The notes: generated by a model from the letters alone, not told the origin. A DNA stretch of 64,000 nt from Ruegeria arenilitoris (GCF_013035425.1 NZ_WQHX01000003.1:447001-511000); one strand, 5' to 3'; shown: positions 48,646 to 59,800, counted from the first letter of the stretch. Numbers and translations are program-made.

Positions 48646-50295
48646 CTACTCCGCAGCCGCCGTTCGCGACTCGCAATCGCGCACCAACTTCCACTGAATC
48701 GCTTCCAGCAATGCCTCAAACGAAGCGTCGACTATGTTCGCGCTGACACCCACGGTCGACCAACGACGCCCCTGCCCATCTTCGCTGTCGATGATTACAC
48801 GTGTCACGGCCTCGGTTCCGCCCTGCGTGATACGAACCTTGAAATCAACCAGATGCATGTCATCCAAGATCCGCGAATACTGCCCCAAATCTTTAGCGAG
48901 CGCCTTGGCGAGAGCGTTCACAGGTCCTCGATCGCTGCCACTGTCATCCAATGACTCACTGACGGAAAGCTTTTTCTCGCCATCCACTTTCACGACGACA
49001 ACCGCCTCGGACAGGCTGACCATTTTGTTATACTTATTCTTGCGACGCTCTACCGTGACCTTATAGCGCTTAACTTCAAAAAACTGCGGTAATTGCCCCA
49101 ACTCTTCCCGCGCCAGCAACTCAAAACTGGCTTGCGCGGTATCATAGGAATACCCCTCTGCCTCCCTGACCTTAATACGTTCCAAAATACGTCCCAGCGC
49201 AGGGTCGCCAGATTCCACCGACAATCCCGCTTCGGTAAGGCGTTTTCGTAAATTTGACTGCCCGGCTTGGTTAGACATTGGAATGATTCGCGCATTTCCA
49301 ACGCTCGCAGGATCGACATGCTCGTAAGTAGCAGGATCTTTGAGGATCGCACTGGCGTGAAGGCCTGCTTTGTGCGCGAAAGCCGAAGCACCGACATAAG
49401 CCGACTGCTTGCTTGGAACCCGGTTCAAAATGTCGTCCAGCATTCGGCTGATCCGGGTCAGACCAGCAAGTGCATCTAAGCTCACCCCAATCTCGTAAGT
49501 CGTGGAATACGGCTCTTTTAACAACAAAGTCGGTATCAGCGAGGTCAGGTTGGCGTTGCCACAGCGTTCGCCTAACCCATTCAGTGTTCCCTGAATCTGC
49601 CTTGCCCCTGCATCGACAGCAGCCAGAGAGCAAGCAACCGCGTTTTCCGTGTCGTTATGGGTATGGATTCCTAACTTTTCTCCTGGGATTCCGGATGCAA
49701 TGACTTCAGATACGATCCGGCCCACCTCAGATGGCAAAGCGCCACCGTTGGTGTCACAAAGCACGATCCAACGCGCATCTGCCTCCAACGCGGCGTGACA
49801 GACTTGCAACGCGTATTCTGGGTTGTCTTTGTAACCGTCAAAAAAATGCTCGGCATCAAAGAGCGCTTCACGATCTTGTGCCACGACATGCGCAATTGAG
49901 GCCCGGACATTTTCCAAGTTCTCTTCCAGCGACAGTCCAAGCGCATCTGTCACATGATAATCGTGCGACTTTCCGACCAGACAAACAGCTTGCGTGCCAG
50001 CATTCGTTACTGCTGCCAGCACTTCATCATTCTCGGCTGAACGACCCGAACGTTTGGTCATCCCAAACGCAGTAAGTCGCGCCGCGGTCTTAGGTGCAGC
50101 ATCAAAAAAGGCGCTGTCAGTCGGGTTTGCCCCTGGCCAACCGCCTTCGATATAGTCGATACCCAATGAATCCAGTGCAGAGGCGATCTGTGTCTTTTCC
50201 GAAGTGGAAAACTGCACACCTTGTGTCTGTTGACCGTCGCGCAGCGTCGTATCGTAGAGGTAAAGGCGGGTTTTGCCGTTATCTTTTTCAGACAT
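48646..50295 (-). CDS. cimA: (R)-citramalate synthase
   Basis: A 549-residue enzyme of the DRE-TIM metallolyase family that condenses pyruvate and acetyl-CoA to citramalate, the threonine-independent route into isoleucine. The motifs are LYDTTLRDGQQTQGVQFS near the start, GVSxxxAR region equivalents, GIHTHNDTENAVACSLAAVD with the HxH metal site, and QGTLNGLGERCGNANL. SAFAHKAGLHASAI belongs to the linker, and a LeuA-type regulatory domain forms the end. Length and motifs fit CimA rather than 2-isopropylmalate synthase. It is coupled to cysS by a 1-base overlap (TGATG). Confidence 0.88.
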   Translation of the reverse strand: MSEKDNGKTRLYLYDTTLRDGQQTQGVQFSTSEKTQIASALDSLGIDYIEGGWPGANPTDSAFFDAAPKTAARLTAFGMTKRSGRSAENDEVLAAVTNAGTQAVCLVGKSHDYHVTDALGLSLEENLENVRASIAHVVAQDREALFDAEHFFDGYKDNPEYALQVCHAALEADARWIVLCDTNGGALPSEVGRIVSEVIASGIPGEKLGIHTHNDTENAVACSLAAVDAGARQIQGTLNGLGERCGNANLTSLIPTLLLKEPYSTTYEIGVSLDALAGLTRISRMLDDILNRVPSKQSAYVGASAFAHKAGLHASAILKDPATYEHVDPASVGNARIIPMSNQAGQSNLRKRLTEAGLSVESGDPALGRILERIKVREAEGYSYDTAQASFELLAREELGQLPQFFEVKRYKVTVERRKNKYNKMVSLSEAVVVVKVDGEKKLSVSESLDDSGSDRGPVNALAKALAKDLGQYSRILDDMHLVDFKVRITQGGTEAVTRVIIDSEDGQGRRWSTVGVSANIVDASFEALLEAIQWKLVRDCESRTAAAE

Positions 50296-51692
50296 CAGAC
50301 CTCCTCCAGCTTGGTCGCGTCAAACCCGGGACCCGGTACCAATTCGACGCTATCCTTGCTCATCCTAACTTCCAATCCCGCTGCAATGAAAAGCGCCTTT
50401 AACCTGTCCACTTCGGAGAAATCCTTGCTGGCCATCGCTGCTGTCCGCGCAGTGACGAGTTTTTCTTTGTAAGAAGTAAAATCGGTTTCATCAGCCTTAG
50501 CCCATGCACCCAAATCCATCGTCAATAAACCCAGAAGTTGCCCACTCGCCAAAAGCTTGGCCGCTTCCCCGTCCGCAGCCAAACGGTGAAGTTCCGCAAT
50601 GGCACCCGCTGTATTCAGGTCATCAGCCAGCGCATCGATTACGGCAGGAGCAACGCTGGAAGCGGGTTCAATACCTGCGGTCAGCGCCCGCCATTTTCGC
50701 AGTGTCGACTCGGCCTCACGCGCCTTTTTCTCGGTCCAGTCCATTGGTTTGCGATAATGCGTCTGTAGGAAAACGAAACGGATCACCTCGCCAGGAATGC
50801 CCTGATCCAGCAGATCGTGAACGGTGAAAAAATTGCCAAGTGATTTTGACATCTTCTTACCTTCGACCTGCAACATTTCATTGTGCAACCAGATCCGAGC
50901 GAACTCTCCTTCGGGGTGCGCACAGCAGCTCTGCGCGATCTCGTTCTCGTGATGTGGGAACATCAAGTCGTTACCGCCACCGTGGATATCAAAGCTCTCT
51001 CCCAGCAACTCGTAAGCCATGGCCGAGCATTCTATATGCCAACCCGGACGGCCCCGACCCCAAGGGCTATTCCAACCCGGTAGTTCGTCCGTCGAGGGTT
51101 TCCAAAGCACGAAATCCATTGGGTTCTTTTTATAAGGCGCAACTTCAACCCGCGCCCCGGCGATCATATCATCAACGGATCGACCCGACAGTTTGCCGTA
51201 ATTTTTCTTCCAGCTGTCCACGGCGAACAGAACATGCCCTTCAGCCGCATAAGCATGGCCTTTGAAAATCAGGTCCTGGATCATCTCGATCATCTGATCG
51301 ATGTATTCGGTCGCACGAGGCATCTCGTTGGGTTCTAACGCACCCAAGGCACCCATATCGTTCAAATACCAGCCGATTGTTTCGTCTGAACGTTCTTGAA
51401 CCAGTTGCTCTAACGATCCCTTGGCGCCAGCTTTTTGCCGGGACAGCGCAGCCGCGTTTATCTTGTCATCCACATCGGTGAAGTTTCGAACGTAAGTTAC
51501 TTTATGTGCTCCGTAAACACGGCGCAGCAGTCGGTAAAGGACGTCAAAAACCACCACTGGACGAGCATTACCCAGATGCGCCCGGTCATAAACCGTCGGA
51601 CCGCAGACATACATCCGCACGTTATCAGGGTCGATCGGCGCAAATTCTTCCTTTGCCCGCGTCCTTGTGTTGTGCAGTTTAATCGTGGTCAT
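50295..51692 (-). CDS. cysS: Cysteinyl-tRNA synthetase
   Basis: A 465-residue class I synthetase. [20 protein letters not shown] contains the zinc-binding Cys and the HIGH-equivalent; [40 protein letters not shown] and [17 protein letters not shown] (KMSKS loop) follow. Length is normal. It charges tRNA-Cys in the cytoplasm. It forms an operon with cimA and the NDUFAF6-like gene downstream. Confidence 0.95.
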   Translation of the reverse strand: MTTIKLHNTRTRAKEEFAPIDPDNVRMYVCGPTVYDRAHLGNARPVVVFDVLYRLLRRVYGAHKVTYVRNFTDVDDKINAAALSRQKAGAKGSLEQLVQERSDETIGWYLNDMGALGALEPNEMPRATEYIDQMIEMIQDLIFKGHAYAAEGHVLFAVDSWKKNYGKLSGRSVDDMIAGARVEVAPYKKNPMDFVLWKPSTDELPGWNSPWGRGRPGWHIECSAMAYELLGESFDIHGGGNDLMFPHHENEIAQSCCAHPEGEFARIWLHNEMLQVEGKKMSKSLGNFFTVHDLLDQGIPGEVIRFVFLQTHYRKPMDWTEKKAREAESTLRKWRALTAGIEPASSVAPAVIDALADDLNTAGAIAELHRLAADGEAAKLLASGQLLGLLTMDLGAWAKADETDFTSYKEKLVTARTAAMASKDFSEVDRLKALFIAAGLEVRMSKDSVELVPGPGFDATKLEEV

Positions 51693-51911
51693 CGGGTCGT
51701 GCTCCTAAAACAGCGTACGTGCATCACGCTGGCGCGGGCTTAGCAACTTGTCTCAGAAATGAAAACGAAAGAAACCGACCCGCTTGATACTTCAGCGGGT
51801 AATGCAGCAGATAATGATGCATTTCATCGGGTTCATGTCCCACGGCATACCACGGCAACTTCCCCGAGCCAAGGCTTGAGTTCCGCAACGTAAGTCGGCA
51901 ACTTGGAAGCA

Positions 51912-52256
51912 ATGAGCCGCGAAACCGTAAATGCCATTTGCGCTGAACTGCCCGGCGCCGAACTGTCCGATCCGTGGGGTGGCGGGCACGATGCGTGGAA
52001 AGTTGGCGACAAGATGTTTGCCTGTATTGGCACTGTGGGCGATGGGGTTTCCGTCAAGACCCCAGATATTGAGACCGCACAAATGCTCATTGATGCCGGT
52101 ATAGCCACTAAAGCCCCGTATTTTCACCGTAGCTGGATTCGCTTGTCGTGGGACACGGACGCCGAAGAGATGCGCCATCGGCTGACGGTTTCGTATGATC
52201 TGGTCCGGGCTTCGCTGACGAAAAAGCTTCAAGCAACGTTGTCGCCGCGCAGCTGA
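51912..52256 (+). CDS. MmcQ/YjbR-family protein
   Basis: A 114-residue protein from the ATG at 51912 (GGAAG upstream). The conserved elements of the MmcQ/YjbR double-wing fold are present: ELPGAELSDPWGGGHDAWKV, GDKMFACIGT, VSVKTPDIETAQMLIDAG and a C-terminal SYDLVRASLTKKLQ. The fold resembles a DNA-binding domain, but its function is unknown. It is divergent from cysS and 56 bases ahead of an aminotransferase gene in the same direction. Confidence 0.82.
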   Translation: MSRETVNAICAELPGAELSDPWGGGHDAWKVGDKMFACIGTVGDGVSVKTPDIETAQMLIDAGIATKAPYFHRSWIRLSWDTDAEEMRHRLTVSYDLVRASLTKKLQATLSPRS

Positions 52257-52312
52257 TTGACAAATCCTCGCCTCTCTGACCCATTCGCGTCAGAAGGCAA
52301 ACGGAGCACGTG

Positions 52313-53500
52313 ATGAAGCTGTCGCATCGTATAACTAACCTGACCGAAGGCGGCTCTGACGGATGGGATGTGTTTTATCGTGCTCGCCGGATGATTTCCG
52401 AAGGTCAGGCCATCACGGAATTGACTATTGGCGAGCATGACATCGGCACAGACCCTGTGATTCTCGATGCAATGGACGCATCTGCGCGTGGTGGTCACAC
52501 CGGATACGCGATGGTACCAGGCACGGATTTGCTACGTGATACAGTTGCGGCACGCGTCCAGATACGAACGGGCGTAAAAACAACCCGGGATAACGTACTC
52601 ATTACACCAGGTGGACAGGCGGCATTATTCGCAGCTCATATAGCGGTGTGTAACCCAGGCGATACCGGCCTGTTTCTTGACCCCTACTATGCCACTTATC
52701 CCGGGACAATCCGCGCTGCGGGAGCGATAGCCAGACCAGTGCAAACTCATGCGATGGACGCCTTTCAACCACGAGAAAGCGAAATCGAAAGATTTGCAGG
52801 GGGCGCCGTCTCGTTACTGATCAACACGCCCAACAACCCCACAGGGGTCGTTTATTCACAGGACACGCTCAACGCAGTTGCTAACGTTTGCAAAAACCGT
52901 GATTTGTGGCTTGTTTCAGACGAAGTCTATGACACCCAAGTCTGGGAAGGTAATCACCTTTCGCCACGGGCATTGCCTGACATGGCTGAACGCACGCTAG
53001 TCGTCGGATCGATGTCAAAATCTCACGCAATGACTGGTTCACGATGCGGTTGGATCATAGGCCCGGAGGAAGTCGTAGAGCACCTTATCAATCTGGCGAC
53101 GAACACAACATATGGCGTACCCGGATTTATTCAGGACGCAGCCAGTTTCGCTCTGAACTCTGGTCACAAGCTTGAAGAAAAGATCGCTGAGCCTTTTCGG
53201 CGTCGTCGGTCACTGGCTATGCAAGTGCTTGGCGGTCAGCAAACCGTCGGCTTAATCCCGGCGCAGGGGGCTATGTATCTTATGTTAGATATCCAAGCAA
53301 CTGGATTGACCGGTGATTCCTTTGCCAACGCTTTGCTGGATAGCCATAAAATTGCTGTTATGCCCGGCGAAAGCTTTGGCATGGCGGCAGCCGGCCACAT
53401 TCGCGTTGCCATGACGATTGCCGATGAGAAACTTGTCAGTGCGTTGCAAACAATATGTGATTTCGCCGCTCAATTGGCCGAAAACAGGGGTGCGGGTTGA
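52313..53500 (+). CDS. Class I/II PLP-dependent aminotransferase
   Basis: A 395-residue fold type I aminotransferase with GGAG six bases before the ATG at 52313. SLLINTPNNPTGVVYS and LWLVSDEVYDTQVWEG (PLP-anchoring Asp and Tyr) are followed by the Schiff-base lysine in VVGSMSKSHAMTGSRCGWII and an arginine in GHIRVAMTI that binds the substrate carboxylate. It resembles aspartate/alanine-type enzymes; specificity is not evident. It ends 4 bases before the convergent gene. Confidence 0.87.
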   Translation: MKLSHRITNLTEGGSDGWDVFYRARRMISEGQAITELTIGEHDIGTDPVILDAMDASARGGHTGYAMVPGTDLLRDTVAARVQIRTGVKTTRDNVLITPGGQAALFAAHIAVCNPGDTGLFLDPYYATYPGTIRAAGAIARPVQTHAMDAFQPRESEIERFAGGAVSLLINTPNNPTGVVYSQDTLNAVANVCKNRDLWLVSDEVYDTQVWEGNHLSPRALPDMAERTLVVGSMSKSHAMTGSRCGWIIGPEEVVEHLINLATNTTYGVPGFIQDAASFALNSGHKLEEKIAEPFRRRRSLAMQVLGGQQTVGLIPAQGAMYLMLDIQATGLTGDSFANALLDSHKIAVMPGESFGMAAAGHIRVAMTIADEKLVSALQTICDFAAQLAENRGAG

Positions 53501-53503
53501 CGG

Positions 53504-54022
53504 TCAGAACCGAAATGTCGTGCGCAAATTAAACACATTGGTATCGACACTTCCGCTAGGCTGGGAATCGAGATCGAAGTCTTGTCGCAGTGCTTCTCCG
53601 CTGATGACGAACCGATCGTTGACCGGGTAAGCAACGCCGATACCGTAAACAGCGGCAGTGTCACTGTCACCCGAAGTATCTGCTCGGGCCGTCCCGACCA
53701 CGACGTAGCCTAGCGCGGAACCGAAGTCATAACCTCCGCGCAATTTTAGGCGAGAAACGCCATCCAAGCTGCCTTCGCCTTCACCGAGATCTAAATTTAA
53801 GCGATTGTATTCTAACTCACCGCCTAACACGAAACTGCCAAAGTCGTAATCGTACCCGATAAACGGACCAAATGCAGAATCACTGCCCCCAACGCCTCCG
53901 GGTCCATCTGCATCCGCATAGCCAAAACTGAACCCAACGAACGGCCCCGTCCAATCTTCGGCCAGAGCGGGTGAAACACCCGTCAACATCAACGCGGTCA
54001 GTGTAGCCTTCAATGCCTTCAC
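53504..54022 (-). CDS. Outer-membrane beta-barrel protein (OmpA/Opa-like)
   Basis: About 172 residues from the GTG at 54022, supported by GGAGG five bases upstream and by a signal peptide (KALKATLTALMLTGVSPALA). The mature part alternates strands and glycine/aspartate-rich turns (WTGPFVGFSFGYADADG, GYDYDFGSFVLGGELEYNRL, LKLRGGYDFGSALGYVVVG) and ends NVFNLRTTFRF with a terminal Phe. It probably forms an eight-stranded barrel. The gene converges on the aminotransferase gene with only 3 bases between them. Confidence 0.82.
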   Translation of the reverse strand: MKALKATLTALMLTGVSPALAEDWTGPFVGFSFGYADADGPGGVGGSDSAFGPFIGYDYDFGSFVLGGELEYNRLNLDLGEGEGSLDGVSRLKLRGGYDFGSALGYVVVGTARADTSGDSDTAAVYGIGVAYPVNDRFVISGEALRQDFDLDSQPSGSVDTNVFNLRTTFRF

Positions 54023-54385
54023 GCAGACCTCCGAACATCCTGTGCCGGGCCGGGCGCTTAGACAAACATTGGCCGGGGCGCCCAAAAAATCGCAAATATT
54101 ATGGCCTTTGAACTAATAACTATTCCTATCGTAACAGATTTCTAACTTTGCAGGTAAAAACTTTGAGCACGACATGCTGACTGTGTGGTGCGGACCACAT
54201 TCACTCGCTCGCCAACTGAAGATTCTGGAATACAGGTCGTAAACAGAACAGATTTTGTCAAAATGAATTTGAATAGTTTATGCACCTTGTTGAGGAAGCG
54301 GATGCAAAACGATACGTCGAAAATTCACCTGATCAGTCGCACCATCGGTGCTGATCGGGGACGCGCTGCGCGGGGACGGCCTCGG

Positions 54386-54399
54386 CAGGTTATAACCTG
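54386..54399. promoter_or_regulatory. Perfect 14-bp palindrome upstream of the MttB-family gene
   Basis: CAGGTTATAACCTG has perfect symmetry with no spacer and sits 39 bases before the ATG at 54439. It is a likely operator for a dimeric repressor or activator of this gene. The rest of the 54023-54438 interval shows no gene. Inference from symmetry and position. Confidence 0.45.
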
Positions 54400-54438
54400 T
54401 TGATCATTTTTACCTGACCCAATTATCGGAACACCGAC

Positions 54439-55983
54439 ATGAACGACCAGCCCCGCACAACCTCTCGCAGCGGTGGTCGCGCCGCACGACGCGCAGCTCG
54501 CGCCTCTGCATTGCCCGATCATCTGCGGCCAGTTCGCCCCGGCATGGAAGGTGGCACATACAAACCCCTTGGTTCGAAGGATCTTGAGCGTATCCACAAA
54601 GCCGCCCTTCAGGCCCTGGAAACGATCGGATTGGCAGATGCCCCGGCAAGCGGGATCGAATACCTCGTCAATGCTGGTTGTACACTGGGCGAAGATGGCC
54701 GCGTACGCTTTCCACCCTCGGTCGTCGAAGATGTCCTTGCAAAGGCAAACCGAACTGTAACTCTGTACAGCCGGGACGGCAAAACAGACTTGGTTTTAAA
54801 AGGCAGCCGGGTTCACTACGGCACCGCAGGAGCGGCGGTGCACATGGTAGACGTGGAAGGACGGGAATACAGGGACTCCACCGTTCAGGATTTGCACGAT
54901 GCCGCCCGTATTTGCGAACAGCTGGACAATATCCATTTCGTTCAACGCCCGATGGTCTGCCGAGACATTACTGACAACTTGGAAATGGACCTAAACACAA
55001 TTTATGCTTGTTGTTCAGGCACGTTCAAGCATGTCGGAACCTCGTTTACTGATCCCGGTTATGTCGCGCCGGCTGTCGAAATGCTTCACATGATCGCGGG
55101 CGGAGAAGAAAAGTGGCGGGAACGCCCATTTGTATCCAACACTAATTGCTTTGTCGTTCCGCCAATGAAATTCGCGACGGAAAGCTGCCAAGTGATGGAG
55201 GAGTGCGTAAAGGCAGGGATGCCGATTTTGCTTTTGTCCGCTGGCATGGCAGGCGCGACGGCGCCGTCTACTATCGCTGGCGCCATCGTTCAGGCCACCG
55301 CTGAATGCCTGGCCGGATTGGTTTACGTAAATGCGATAAGTCCAGGAGCTCCTGCGGTTTTTGGGACTTGGCCATTTGGTTTGGATTTGCGCACAGGTGC
55401 CATGTCCGTAGGGTCCGGAGAACAAGCGCTGCTGAGCGCCGGTTGTGCCCAAATGCATAAATTCTATGACCTGCCCGGTGGTGCCGCTGCTGGTGCCTCG
55501 GATTCGAAACTTCCTGATATGCAGGCTGGTTGGGAGCAGATGTGTTCAAACGTGATGACCGGACTGGCTGGTTTGAACATGGTCTACGAGGCTGCTGGTA
55601 TGCATTCTTCGTTGCTAGGATTCTGCCACGAGTCACTGATACTGAGCGATGACCTAATCGGCCAAGCACAGCGCTGTGTACGTGGGATAGAAGTTTCCGA
55701 CGACACGCTTGCGCTGGATCAGATAGCTCAAGTCTGTCTGGAAGGTCCTGGCCATTACCTGGGCACGGACGAAACTTTGGGCCGGATGCAATTGGATTAT
55801 GTTTATCCAAGTTTTGGTGACCGCACGTCTCCAAAAGAATGGGCGGAACTGGGAAAACCCGATCTTGTCGAGAAGGCCATAGCCCGCAAAAACGAAATCT
55901 TGTCAACGCCGTCGCCAGCACGATTTGATCCGGCGCTGGATTCTGATCTGCGCGACAAGTTTAACATTCACTTACCTGTATGA
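54439..55983 (+). CDS. Trimethylamine methyltransferase (MttB)-family protein, non-pyrrolysine
   Basis: A 514-residue member of the MttB superfamily of corrinoid-dependent methyltransferases. After a basic N-terminus come KALEAL-type helices and the TIM-barrel core: VHYGTAGAAVHMVDVEGREY, MPILLLSAGMAGATAPSTIA, GLDLRTGAMSVGSGEQALLS and ASDSKLPDMQAGWEQM. No amber codon interrupts the frame, so the pyrrolysine of archaeal MttB is absent. Non-Pyl members in bacteria act on glycine betaine or other quaternary amines. The corrinoid partner gene is not adjacent. Confidence 0.83.
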   Translation: MNDQPRTTSRSGGRAARRAARASALPDHLRPVRPGMEGGTYKPLGSKDLERIHKAALQALETIGLADAPASGIEYLVNAGCTLGEDGRVRFPPSVVEDVLAKANRTVTLYSRDGKTDLVLKGSRVHYGTAGAAVHMVDVEGREYRDSTVQDLHDAARICEQLDNIHFVQRPMVCRDITDNLEMDLNTIYACCSGTFKHVGTSFTDPGYVAPAVEMLHMIAGGEEKWRERPFVSNTNCFVVPPMKFATESCQVMEECVKAGMPILLLSAGMAGATAPSTIAGAIVQATAECLAGLVYVNAISPGAPAVFGTWPFGLDLRTGAMSVGSGEQALLSAGCAQMHKFYDLPGGAAAGASDSKLPDMQAGWEQMCSNVMTGLAGLNMVYEAAGMHSSLLGFCHESLILSDDLIGQAQRCVRGIEVSDDTLALDQIAQVCLEGPGHYLGTDETLGRMQLDYVYPSFGDRTSPKEWAELGKPDLVEKAIARKNEILSTPSPARFDPALDSDLRDKFNIHLPV

Positions 55984-55994
55984 CCCGTTGATCA

Positions 55995-56024
55995 CAGGCG
56001 GCCTATATTCGATTAGGCCGCCTG
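55995..56024. terminator. Hairpin terminator between convergent genes
   Basis: CAGGCGGCCTA (55995-56005) and TAGGCCGCCTG (56014-56024) form a perfect 11-bp stem with the loop TATTCGAT. It lies 12 bases after the MttB-family stop and just beyond the end of the convergent EF-hand gene, so it serves both strands. No long T run follows. Confidence 0.68.
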
Positions 56025-56030
56025 CTGGTT

Positions 56031-56276
56031 TCAGCCGTTGCTTGGCGGAAGAAGACCTGCCCCTTGCGCAACTGAGATTTCATCAGCATCCAGCGTTCCG
56101 TCCCCGTTTGCGTCCATCGCTGCAAAGCTATCGGTATCAATCTCGGGCATAACGATTTGCACTTCTTCGAGTGTTAGAACGCCATCTCCGTTCGTGTCGA
56201 CGCTTGACTGAGCGAAAGACCACGCTGGTAACAACAGAGCAATCGCTGAAATGAAAGCCAGATTATGCGGTTTCAT
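56031..56276 (-). CDS. Exported EF-hand calcium-binding protein
   Basis: About 81 residues from the ATG at 56276, which has AGGAGG eight bases upstream. A signal peptide (MKPHNLAFISAIALLLPAWS) is followed by two EF-hand loops, DTNGDGVLTLEE and DANGDGTLDADE, each with the D-x-N/D-x-D-G pattern and a closing Glu. It would bind two calcium ions in the periplasm. Such two-hand proteins are frequent in marine alphaproteobacteria; function unknown. Confidence 0.85.
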   Translation of the reverse strand: MKPHNLAFISAIALLLPAWSFAQSSVDTNGDGVLTLEEVQIVMPEIDTDSFAAMDANGDGTLDADEISVAQGAGLLPPSNG

Positions 56277-56519
56277 GATATTGCCTCCTATATGAAGTCC
56301 AATTTGACGTCGTCCGGACAAACACAGGAATTTTGATTTACACCAATCAGTCACCCCACCGATACCAAAGAGCGGATTTCGCGCTATTCTCCGCCTGTTT
56401 GAATGAGTCGGGTTTGCAATCAACCGCTGGACGAAATTGCCAGTAGGTCTTTCGGCGGTTCCTGCCCTACGCCATTTTCAAAACCCGGCGAAGTGTTGCC
56501 AGAATATTCGAATCGATTT

Positions 56520-56551
56520 GGGAAAAAGAAAAATGGGGGCCGAGGGCCCCC
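56520..56551 (-). terminator. Rho-independent terminator, minus strand
   Basis: Read on the minus strand, GGGGGCC-CTC-GGCCCCC (56535-56551) is followed by ATTTTTCTTTTTCCC. It lies 270 bases beyond the nrdJ stop, so it may end the nrdJ message or a small RNA. Between 56277 and 56819 I found no convincing coding frame; a smaller hairpin CACCCC/GGGGTG lies at 56796-56813. Confidence 0.65.
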
Positions 56552-56819
56552 AAAGAGTTTCGCGTTCCAGGCTCATCTCGTTGACCGCCCGGTATTTTTT
56601 GCCTGCGGCCTGGACAGCGTATGGGGCGAGCGCACCCGCCCCTGAAAGAGTGGGAAGGAGCAAAATTCCGCCCCACCCTGTTCCCGGCCAACACGGGCAT
56701 GCCGACCGAGTGGACAAAGGCGATGACGGTAAGTCTTGGCGCCTTAGTCCGTGTTCGTCGGGACCGGATATCCGGGGGGAAAATCACGGTCCCTACACCC
56801 CATTGCCGGGGTGCTATTC

Positions 56820-59800
56820 TCAGCTACACCCGCTGGTTGCTCCGCAGGTGTTACATTTCATGCATGTGCCGTTGCGAACCAAAGTGTAGTTTCCGCACTC
56901 ACCGCATGGGTCGCCCTCATAACCTTGCATCTTGGCTTTGGTCCGCGCATCCATATTGCTTGCTACGGTGGTTTCAGTCGTTGCTTCGAATTGCACAGCT
57001 GTTTCTGTTATGCCTTCAACACCAGCCTGTCCGCCGTTCAAAACCATTAAGTCCTGCGGCAACCGCTTACGCAGATAACCGGTTGAGCTGATTTGCTTTA
57101 GAACTTCCAAGGACTTAGACGCAGCGCTGTCACTGATCTCAGAGATATTCGAAACGCCTTCTTCTTCACCCTTACCGATATCGTCAAAAGTTGCGCCTTC
57201 AGGCTTCACATGCGCCAAATCGGTGCGATCCAAATACGACACAGCCAATTCACGGAATATGTAATCCAAGATCGAGGTCGCGTTCTTAATTGAGTCATTA
57301 CCCTGAACCATTCCAGCCGGTTCGAATTTGGTAAATGTGAAAGCGTCAACGAATTCCTCAAGCGGGACGCCATATTGCAATCCGACCGAAACCGCGATGG
57401 CAAAGTTGTTCATCATTGCACGAAAGCCAGCGCCTTCCTTGTGCATGTCGATGAAGATCTCGCCCAGTTTACCATCTTCGAACTCACCCGTTCTCAGGTA
57501 AACCTTGTGGCCACCAACAATAGCCTTTTGCGTATATCCTTTACGGCGATGAGGAAGCTTTTCCCGGTGGCTGCGGATCATTTCCTTGACGACAACCTTC
57601 TCGATCACCTTCTCGGCTAAAACGACAGCTTTTTCCTGCGTCGATCCGCTCTCCAGCACTTCAGCCGCCTCATCGTCATCCTCGACCAGCGCTGCCGCCA
57701 ACGGCTGAGAGAGTTTCGAACCGTCGCGATACAAAGCATTGGCCTTTACGCCCAGAGACCAGCTGAGTTCATAAGCTTTCTGGCAATCCTCGATGGTCGC
57801 ATCATTCGGCATGTTAATCGTCTTCGAGATCGCGCCCGAGATGAAGCTCTGTGCTGCCGCCATCATGGTGATGTGGCTATCAACCCCAAGGAAACGCTTG
57901 CCTTTCTTGCCGCACGGGTTGGCACAATCGAAGATCGCGTAATGTTCCTCTTTCAGATGCGGGGCGCCTTCCAGAGTCATAGTTCCACAGACATGGTCGT
58001 TGGCAGCGTCGATATCAGCTTTAGAAAAGCCCAGATGCCGAAGCAAATCAAACGTCGGGTCGTTCAGCTTAGTGGCCGGGATGCCCAAAACACCGGTGCA
58101 GAAATCCTCGCCCAGCGTCCACTGGTTAAAGACAAACCGAATGTCAAAGGCGCTTTCCAGTGCGGCATCCACTTTACCCAGTTCATTCGGTCCAAAACCG
58201 TGACCCGTTAGCGAGGTATGGTTGATCCCAGGAGCATTGCCAATGGTGCCATGGCCGACCGCGTAAGACACGATCTCTTCGATCTGGGACGAAGAGTAGC
58301 CCAGTTTTTCCAGCGCTGAGGGTACCGAGCGGTTGATAATTTTGAAGTAACCACCGCCGGCCAGCTTTTTGAACTTCACCAAAGCAAAGTCAGGTTCGAT
58401 GCCCGTTGTGTCGCAATCCATGACCAGCCCGATAGTGCCCGTCGGCGCGATTACCGTCGCCTGCGCATTGCGATACCCATTCTTTTCACCCAAGCTAAGC
58501 GCTTCATCCCATGCCGACATAGCCAAATCGACCAGACGTTTGTCTGGGCAGTTTTGGTGATCCAGCGCAACCGGCTTCACCGCCAGATTCTCGTAACCCT
58601 CGGTCACGCCCTGTGCTGCTCGGCGGTGATTGCGGATGACGCGCAGCATGTGGTCTGCGTTCCGCTCATAACCTTTGAAAGGACCAAGTTCGCCTGCGAT
58701 TTCGGCTGAGGTCGCATAAGCAACACCGGTCATGATTGCTGTCAAAGCGCCACAGATGGACCGCCCCTCGTCCGAGTCATAACTGTATCCCATGTTCATC
58801 AACAGACCACCGATATTGGCATAACCCAAACCCAAGGTTCTGAAATCGTATGAGAGTTTTGCTATTTCCTTCGATGGGAATTGCGCCATGGTCACGGAAA
58901 TTTCCAAGGTCAGCGTCCAAAGCCGCGCTGCGTGCATGTAATCTGCTGATTGGAATTCTCCGTCCTTGAGGAAGGTCAGAAGGTTCATTGATGCAAGGTT
59001 ACATGCCGTGTCATCCAAGAACATATATTCCGAACACGGGTTCGAACCGCGGATTTCGCCATCTTCGGGGCAAGTGTGCCATTCGTTTACAGTATCGTGG
59101 AACTGAATGCCCGGATCGGCGCATGCCCATGCAGCGTGACCGACTTTTTCCCAAAGATCGCGAGCCTTCACTGTTTTGGCGACTTTGCCGTCAGTCCGAT
59201 TGATCAGCTCCCAATCAGCGTCTTTCTCCACAGCAGTCAAAAACGCGTTGGTCACTCGGATCGAGTTGTTTGAGTTCTGGCCCGAAACCGAACTGTAAGC
59301 CTCCGAATCCCAGTCTGTGTCGTAGGTAGGAAATTCTATGCTGTCATGCCCCTGTTTGGCATAATCGAGAACGCGCTTTATGTATGTCTCTGGAATGGCG
59401 ACCTTCTTTGCCGCGCGAACCGCGGACTTCAGGGAAATATTCTTCTTGGGATCATGGGCATCTTCTTGGGCGCCGTCCCAAGAGCGAATGGCCTCGAAAA
59501 TTCCGTTCAGCATCTTCTCGTGCATCTTTGATCCGGCAACGATCGAGGCCACCTTCTGCTCTTCAATCACCTTCCATTCGATAAATTGCTCGATGTCCGG
59601 GTGATCTGCGTCAACGATCACCATCTTTGCTGCTCGACGGGTCGTACCACCTGATTTAATCGCGCCAGCGGCGCGGTCGCCTATCTTGAGAAAACCCATG
59701 AGACCCGAAGATTTGCCACCACCCGACAGAGCCTCGCCATCTGCACGCAGGTGACTGAAGTTGGTACCGGTACCAGAACCATATTTGAACAAGCGCGCTT

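Noticed and set aside
54439..55983. Pyrrolysine-encoding methyltransferase
   Set aside because: No in-frame TAG interrupts the gene; it belongs to the non-pyrrolysine group.
56478..56787. Two minus-strand frames downstream of nrdJ
   Set aside because: Both run through the terminator hairpin at 56535-56551 and show no ribosome site or domain.
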